Below, piece by piece: positions 56,801 through 64,000 of a DNA stretch of 64,000 nt. Positions within the stretch are counted from its first letter, which is position 1. Each line of letters opens with the position of its first letter. The notes beneath the pieces are model-generated. The model saw only the letters and a list, made by a program, of their open reading frames with translations. It was not told the DNA's origin and did not search any database. The stretch comes from Isoetes taiwanensis (taxonomy: Eukaryota > Streptophyta > Lycopodiopsida > Isoetales > Isoetaceae): the NCBI GenBank assembly GCA_021234155.1, contig JAJEKV010000027.1:5702623-5766622 (forward strand), in the 5' to 3' direction. Both the position numbers and the translations under genes were made by a program.

Positions 56801-59444
56801 AGGTGGCTAGAGGATCATGGTTGCCCATATCCGTACTCGACCGAACCTCATTGAGATGATGCATAACCATCTAAGCTAAGAGAAGGTGCTAAACCACCTT
56901 AAAAATATCAAGGCTATTGAGCTACATAGCTACTGCACTTGCCTGACCCTTGACTGATGCCCCTATGATATGGAAGCTATGGAGTGTCCCAGGGACAAAA
57001 AAGAGTTATAAAAGTGTGATGACCCCATCTTTACAGGAGGTAGCATACCTCAATGAGAGAGTCAATGTAACTTTAAGGCATACTATTTGTAGGATGAGAC
57101 TTGGGGTAAGATATCTCTTCAGTTGAGAGTATGCAAGTTGTGCAACGCTGAGGAAATAAAAGATGAAGTTACATGTTATCCTACAATGTTCAAGTTATTT
57201 TGCAAGACGATAAGATAAGCAACTAATTCACTTACTCTGATGCATTTCTTTACACGACCAACTACTTTAATGGGTAGATATGTAACAGAGATCCTGCAGT
57301 ATAGAGAATCATGTTTAAAGAGTTTAGTAAATATTGAGAATATAAATGAGATTGAGAGTGAAGAGTCTAATGCACTCCTATTTGAGGATGCATTAGATTT
57401 TATTGTATAACTTTGAATGTAACTCTTGAACATCTTTTAGACCTGGTGGTCTAGTAGACGTAGTAATAAACATTTCATTTCATTTCTAAATGCCTCCGCC
57501 TCCTGGCCGAAATTCGTTTTGCGTAATATGCTAGAATGACGCTTTGCACGCGTAGAATCGGGCCGCTAAGCTCCAAATGCCAAAGTACTTCCTTTAGTCC
57601 AAACTTAAGCTCAATCGCTCCTAGAACGTTTCCTAATTGGCAGAACCTCAAAAGTGCTATTCTAAAGTTTATCCCCTTTGTAGGCACGAATTAGGATTAG
57701 GCCCAATCATTTGACACTTGGCCCTATGTGGAGTCAAGGCTAACAGAGTAAATGTGAGGATCTAAATGGTTACATGCAAGATAAATCAATATTGAATCTG
57801 GGAGCATGGAGAAATAGCTAAAGATCTAAATCCCAGTGGATTCAGCCATATTAAAGCATCAATCTGCTGTAAATCAAATCAGCTTGGTGATTTGTGAATG
57901 CTAACAAACAAGATCGATCTAGCAATTAAAGTATCAACGCTGTAAGATCCAGTGACTAAGATTGCACGAACCAAAGATTGTTCACAACATCAAATCTCAA
58001 CTGTCCAGAAGCGTCTATGAGCTTTTATTTTAATTTCTAGAAGATTCTATCCTGCTGTAGTGAATTTGCCAAGTGGACGGTGCCTCGCCATAGTTTGACC
58101 CTCTCAAGCACGTTTCATGCCACACTAAGGGCGAGCGTCAACCACCCTCCATGAAGATTTATAATTTGAGGTGTACTTTATAGCATCAAATTTCAATATA
58201 AATAAAACTCTAGTAGCACGTTTTTACCAAGTTGTAATAATGGAACCAACTCAATCAACATTGGAATAAGTGTTCCTAATCGCTCAAATTATCTCCCCCA
58301 TTAAGAACGAAATACTAATGATATGGGTTTCGATGGTGCCACGCTAATTCTGGAAAAGCTCTTTGGAAGAAAAATTCCTACTCTTCATCCGCCGGAGATA
58401 ATCTTGTTTTGCTCTGGGCTAAAGTTATCCTAAAGGATTACGCTGAGATCTGTCGGCCTTACCATCCGATTCTCAACAAAAATAAAGACATTCCAAAGAG
58501 GTATTTTTGTTAGTTTTGACTCGAGAAAATTATTTACGATAGTTTTTTGTGTTAATTCTTTTATATTGTAAAATTGAGGTCTGCTTCTAATCAAAATTTG
58601 TGATCATTTAGGAATGTGTCAAGGCCTACAAAAGTAGGGTCCATTGTGCTACTAGAACTCCCTAGTTCTCTCGAACCTTCCTGTAGAATCCCCTCGGCCG
58701 CATAAACTCAGCTACTAACCCCTGTGATTAGCTTGAAGCCAACTTCAAATAAAAGTTCTATCTCAAGAACTTAATACCGCAAAAAGCAAGATATTGCTCT
58801 AAATCACAAGAGAATCTTACAGTAAACGATAGATGATTCTCAGCCACAAGAGGATTTGGGAAAGTTAAACTCCTAAGAGGGTTGAAATTGCCTCTCGGGC
58901 AATAAAGAGAGCTGAGATCAAGTTCAAAACAACACGTAATCAGTGGATTCTTATCAAGAAACTCGGGAACTTCCAAGAAGCTCTCCTTAATTGCTACGTA
59001 TTTTTTAAAAGCACACCCAATTTCCATTTATATAAGAGAAATAAAAAACCAAGAAGAGGAGAAATAAAGGCTCTCGGGGCCTTTTCTCCCTTCGAATCTT
59101 AATCAGCCCTTTCTATCTATAGAATCGGGTCTCAGGACCGCAGCCTCTGGGCTGTCAATTCCAGTGTATCGGAGTAGTTAATTCCCTTTAGTAGCTGGGT
59201 AGATCAATGAGATGGAGCCGCACATGTGGACTTCAAATCATCAGTTTAATGTATTAAAAAATCTCACTTTTCATAAGTATTCCTTCGGTAGACCTGGGAA
59301 TTTGGTATCTAACAGCCATGATAGAGTGCTGTAAAACCAAAATAGGGAAAAACATATCTCATATGTAGTTGTTTAAGCATTTAGACCTATAGCATCTCCC
59401 TCAGAAGTGGCTACAAATTTGGTGTGTATTTAGTTAATCAACAA
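53818..59444. other. CDPK upstream region and gene-poor stretch
   Basis: The first few hundred bases should hold the CDPK promoter (minus strand). Beyond 54.5 kb I see no gene. 56,150-57,000 has short frames on both strands without signatures. 57,475-57,687 (-) and 58,758-59,027 (-) are open but unrecognised; the latter precedes a TTTATATAAG word and may be part of an LTR. The texture suggests old retrotransposon sequence. Confidence 0.4.
54263..54281. repeat. Perfect 19-bp palindrome
   Basis: GATACCGGG, a single A, then CCCGGTATC. A further CCCGGTATC copy lies at about 54,351. It is about 450 bases upstream of the CDPK start codon; a regulatory role is possible but unproven. Confidence 0.85.
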
Positions 59445-59666
59445 TTACCCAGCACTGACTGGGTGTGGATCTAGGCAAAGCCGGCATTTTAAGTCCATAC
59501 TTACATACTCCCAGCTTTGCAATGGTATTGGTAAAGGTTGCAATAGTCCTGTAGCTGCACTCCATGGCTGGGGCTTTAACAAATTGGACACGCCAAACAC
59601 GCGGCTAAGTCCCCTCAATTTGTGCCAATAGTTGCATGCTTTGGACCAACGAGTAGGTTCTTCCAC
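59445..59666 (-). pseudogene. Ty3/gypsy integrase fragment
   Basis: The frame contains GLLQPLPIPLQSWEYVSMDL, the linker and first catalytic Asp of a gypsy integrase. It breaks immediately afterwards (CRLCLDPHP). Upstream residues in this frame are not the expected zinc domain. It is not closely similar to the integrase at 38 kb, which has LLFLPIPEAKWEQITMDF at this point, so it comes from another element. Confidence 0.6.
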
Positions 59667-62600
59667 TCAAATTGCATGCCCGCCTTGTGGGGTTTCTGCG
59701 ATGGTCACGTGAATATCAATTCTCAAGATTAGCATGCAATGGTACATAAATCCTTGCTTTATAAAAGTATTAAACTGCATCTTCTTCTACCAATGCAATC
59801 CCCTGCATCGGTTACCGTAGTTGCTTATATCTTCCTGATATGCCTTTTAATCCTTTGGAAGAGATCACCCTCCTTGCATTTACTGTGCATTCAAATGCTT
59901 AATCCTAGATAAGGCATCTAGCAACTGATGAATTCTTCTTGAGAAGGTTTAATACCAAAATGGAACTCATGCAAAAAGTCAGGCTTCGCCACCTCTAGTT
60001 TGCCTGTATTAATCTTAGCTTGGCTTTGCAAGAACTTCAAAGGCTTGTGTGAGTATATACCAGCCGCACTCATGGGCTCCTTTTTATCAGTACCACATCC
60101 TGGCGTGAAGGGCGGTAAATGGCGTCTTCAATGTATGAACTATAGCCAATAGTTTTTATCATATGCTGTATAATTCCATTCCGCTTGATTGCTTTTACGA
60201 CTTTCAGTATACAATAACACGCACCTTTGTTGCATAAGCACACTCTGCAGCTTGCCCACAAGTGATCCGTGCATAACTCAAACGACTTTATTTGAGGCTG
60301 TGCACCTTCGCATCGACTACCATCAAAAAAGACTTTGATCCTTTCAGTTACCTTTTTGTTGAGCCCACCTCTAATATTATACTCTTTTGACCTTTTCGTA
60401 GATCGGTGAGCTAAGCAATACCTTAAAAAACTTAGGAATAAATTTTCTTTGGTTAGTAGGTAGCCAATCGCAGAAAACTTCAACTCTATGAATATTCCCT
60501 TGTGGCGGTTTCCATTCTGGTAATCGCTGTGATTTCATAGGATCTATACTTTTTCCTCTGCTGCACGTGGATCCGCAGAAATCTCATTTTTGTTTGATTG
60601 GAAGTCGCTCTTTGTTGCTTGTCATTGACAGAAAGTATTTGCATAAGGAAATGCTAGCCAAGTCGTAAATGCGCCAAGCTCCTATCCATAAGTAGAGAAT
60701 GGTAAATGGCGGAGTGCAAGCTACGTGCTGTGTTGAGTATACACCTCTAATTTTTGATTAGATGTGGGAACTCCCTTCCTATTTTTCCACGGCATTGGAA
60801 AATAGGAAGGCTTCCATTGAATTAAATTTTGGAATTCCTAAAGATATGGTATATTTATGAGCGGCCCCATTGATAATGCATGAGTCCGCTCTTGAAAGCA
60901 TGGTCCATAAAGTCACCACGCAGAATATTATAAATATTAAAGAACTTCATTTTCCCGGCGGAAACCCTTCCTCAGCTAAACGAAATCCTTCATTTTCCAT
61001 GGAAACCTAATTGAAAACCTTTACTATTTTCCAAACAAGAGAAATCGGAAGGGCTCTCAACGGAATTAGAAGGTTTCATGGAAAACCCATCCTGGCTTTA
61101 ATGAAAGCCTAAGGGTTTCACTAGGGGAATACAGAAGATTTCCATGGAAATTTGGAAGGGTTTCCACGGAAAATAAGAAGGGTGCTGTTCCTAATGGGAC
61201 AATTATATAAAGTTGAGACTTCCACCTCAAAGCCCTTTTTTTGACAAGCATCCCAATGAATGTTAGTCTTGAACGGAAACTAAGAGATGCATGCTTGCAC
61301 CTACCTTTATTTGGCTTGCAGAATTGGTAGATTTATTCTGCACTTTAAAAATAAATACCCATATTTTGGACTTGACCAAGTTTACTTCTTATTTGATGGA
61401 AGCTACTCATTGCGGTTAGATGTTGTTATATAATGTATGAGCTAAGGGGATGATATCACTTGCATACAACAACTATCAAAGTGACGGGTGAGCCACCAAT
61501 CATATTGAGTAGCCTAATCCTCAAGCTGGTATATATAAGCCAAACAAAGTGGACATTCCTTATGCACACGTCCCTTCAAGAAAATTCATGATGGTGGCAT
61601 GAGCCAACCGCCAGTACATGCAAATATACCTAGTATGTAATGCATCATTTTGCCTCACATTGTTGTTGATCGACTAATGGCCAGCGTCCAGACTAGAACC
61701 GCATGATCTCAATTGGCAGCACCGGGTAAGAATGTCAAGGTGCGCATCTACCAGAATTCCGCTTCCAAGGGCTGAACTTATCGAAGCGGCGACCTCTTTC
61801 TGACCTCAAGGCCAAGAGGTAGATCGCCAAAGAAATGCTAAGTAAAAAAGTAGCTTTTAAGGTGAAAAAATGGTTGAAGCTGGTGTGTTCTCTACGTCGA
61901 TTTGAACCATGAACTGTTGATTGATAAGCTCTCAGTAAGTACATATTTTGAATGTCTCAGAGTTTCTTCGTGGTCTAGGATCTACTAAAATATTCTTCTG
62001 TAATGCTTATGGTGATCTATTTTATAGTGATTCCATCCGATGGCAAAAAGTGTGTCTCCGGGACAATTCAAGCCTTCTATGATAGCGACATCTGGCTTTC
62101 TCTGTGATTAAGCATATGACATTATGAAGTTCCATTGTATAATTGCTGCTTCTAAACCGGTCTCTTGTGCCAGCATGCATCATGCTACTAAAAATGCTGT
62201 AATGGGCGGGTCTACTAAAAAGTGCTACAAGAAGCTGATTTCGCGCGGCATTTAGAGGATCCGCCGCTGGTTCCGTGATCGAGGAGGATATCAATCGCTT
62301 GCCCTTCTCGCCATTTGGCGTATAGTTACCAAAACGCTATTGCTGAGATCACGTTAAGACATTGTTATTATCTCAGAGTATTGTATTTCTGGTGTCAGTG
62401 GTTGTTATAGTATTAGAACTTGGGAAAAGGATTCTCACACAATTTGTGACCTAGGGAAACTTGCATTGAGTTGGTAAACCTCGCTTTTGCAAGGGGAGTC
62501 TTAACATTTTATCTTAAGAATTCTGCAATAATCTAACATGGTAATTTCTTTGTCTAAATCCGACCTTCTATAAGTATGATGTTTCCGCAGGTATGGCCTT

Positions 62601-64000
62601 ATTTTGAGATATCGCCAGGCGGGTTAGAACTATCATATTCTAATGGGTTTTCTCGCAGCATTCTTCTTTGTTCAAATTACCAGAAAGTATGTTTAGTTTT
62701 AATTTAACCAAGTAGCCCCTGAGTCAGCTTCATATCCCGCTTACATAGCAATATTTTTATATTAGCACTTATCGGGTTTGGTATGAAAGACTAAACTTGC
62801 AGTATTTCGGTATCAGAGATGGAGGCCATGACTTTACAATGCCGCTTGTCGTTATTAATCGAGGTAAAACCGAGGCGCCAGTTTGTGAAAGCGTATTGTC
62901 ACTTTGGCGGTGGGTGGCGGGGTTAACCGAATAATCATCCAATTAAGGGGAAGTGCCCAGCCGCGGATGTTCGCATTTCTATTAGAGACCTACTAAAATT
63001 ATATATGGCTAAGCCGCAATAGTAAAGCGGTGTATACTACCCTCTTCCTTGAAAATGAATGCCAGGGATGTTAAAAATGATAAGCCATTGCTTCATGTAA
63101 ACTAATAAGTCGCTGATTTATTTGTCATCAAATGTTTTTCCAAAATGTATTCTAATGGGTCCGCTTGTCTACATCCATTAATATATCCTATAGGCACAGA
63201 AAGCTGTATTGTAATTAATTTAGTAAGGGACATAAATCAAGAACTTAGCTACCATTTTACTGATACTACATGCCATCTTAAGTGATATTTCTCCAAAGAT
63301 AGGCCTCACTAGATTCACCTGGGAGACTATATCAAGATCTCAAGATTCAGAGTAAGGGCAGCAATGACCTCCTGAGATAGATGTCTTATTTTCTTCAAGG
63401 AGTGATGCCAAATCCGCATTGTAACACAGGTTGAATGGTAAAGCATGTGGATTCGATGGCTTAGTATGTAGAGCTTACCTAAATGGGAGGGGATCTCTTC
63501 GTGATTTTTCCTGTGTAATGAGGTGTTGTGTATGGGTTTCGTGATAAAATGGTAGTTTTGAAATAGAGGATCTCTATTCGCTGTGCTAGGTAGGTGATAT
63601 GCGGCAACTACCTGGTTAGCAAATAAGTTTTGCTTAAACTTTTACGCATCGGTAGAGTGTAAACTATCTCGCTGCTTTATAGAAATTGCAATCGGTTAAG
63701 GCAAGTGTGTTTGCATATGATTATCTCTAAGACCGGACCCATTTAGCTGGCCGGTATATTAGCAGAGGGAGCCGCAGTACTGCGTAATAAAAGATTTATT
63801 GCTTCTACGACTAAGAAAAGCCTTCTATCGGTTATTAATGCAAATGATCTGTTATACGACAAATGAGCCGCAGTTCCAAAGAGAGCTCCAATACGCGGTG
63901 ATTTTATTTCACAAGCGCAGTTACGCTTTGAGTTTTTCCCAATGGTCCGCATCAAATTTGAGAATACAATAGGTGTAAAACAAGGTAGCCTTGGTTCACC
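59667..64000. other. Gene-poor end of the window
   Basis: A 137-residue minus-strand frame at 60070-60483 (contains KVTERIKVFFDGSRCEGAQP) has some coding character but no known family. Between 60,780 and 61,180, short palindromes of the type TTTCCATGGAAA recur. Beyond 62.8 kb the composition shifts to more balanced GC with only short frames. No RNA gene or element end was recognised. Confidence 0.4.

Noticed and set aside
61860-61915. tRNA-like T-arm (TGGTTCAAATCGACG on the minus strand)
   Set aside because: No matching acceptor, D- or anticodon arm can be folded at the required distances.
62800-64000. Possible organelle-derived insertion (balanced GC, a few organelle-like words)
   Set aside because: I could not recognise any mitochondrial or plastid gene, rRNA or tRNA in it, so the claim is unsupported.

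Overview
This window reads as nuclear DNA of a land plant with a large, transposon-rich genome. Two multi-exon plant genes have GT..AG introns, there is a plant-type PLS-class pentatricopeptide (PPR) gene, and most of the remaining sequence is decayed mobile DNA. The PPR gene's runs of consecutive short S motifs and the mix of relics would suit a fern or other non-seed plant. That placement is inference, because no species marker is visible.

Layout: (1) 0-0.6 kb holds an isolated exon-like block and a LINE reverse-transcriptase tail. (2) 1.8-6.1 kb (+) is an apparently complete eight-exon SPRTN-type DNA-protein-crosslink protease with HExxH, a PIP-like box and a UBZ4 zinc finger. (3) 7.7-8.9 kb (-) is an uninterrupted 400-residue PPR gene. 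(4) 9.9-12.0 kb (+) holds fragments of nuclear genes for plastid proteins (ClpP6-like, EDD1 glycyl-tRNA synthetase). (5) 12-22.6 kb has no convincing gene but holds a MITE, a foldback repeat, tandem repeats, a PIF1-helicase scrap and exon-like blocks. (6) 22.6-32.6 kb is a GC-richer block with unrecognised minus-strand reading frames on the left and broken DUF8039/DUF7869-type transposon genes (+) on the right. Between them lies a spacer rich in the palindrome-like motif ATCGCGGTCGCGA. A miniature LTR retrotransposon (TRIM) splits one left-hand frame. (7) 34.5-40.3 kb (-) is a second, degraded copy of the PPR gene, split by a 4.5-kb Ty3/gypsy chromovirus that sits between TTTGC target-site duplications. 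(8) 43.8-48.6 kb (-) is a Helitron helicase relic split by a 3.8-kb TIR element with TTA duplications (PIF/Harbinger-like), which itself carries LRR and P-type PPR gene fragments. (9) 49.0-53.8 kb (-) is a complete twelve-exon calcium-dependent protein kinase (group IV, CPK16/18/28-like). (10) 54-64 kb is gene-poor with a small gypsy integrase scrap.

The likely functional genes are the SPRTN protease (nuclear DNA repair), the PPR protein (presumably organelle RNA) and the CDPK (membrane-anchored Ca2+ signalling). They share no pathway, and their proximity looks incidental. The informative part of the window is its layered history of nested insertions, which can be ordered from target-site duplications and rejoined reading frames.
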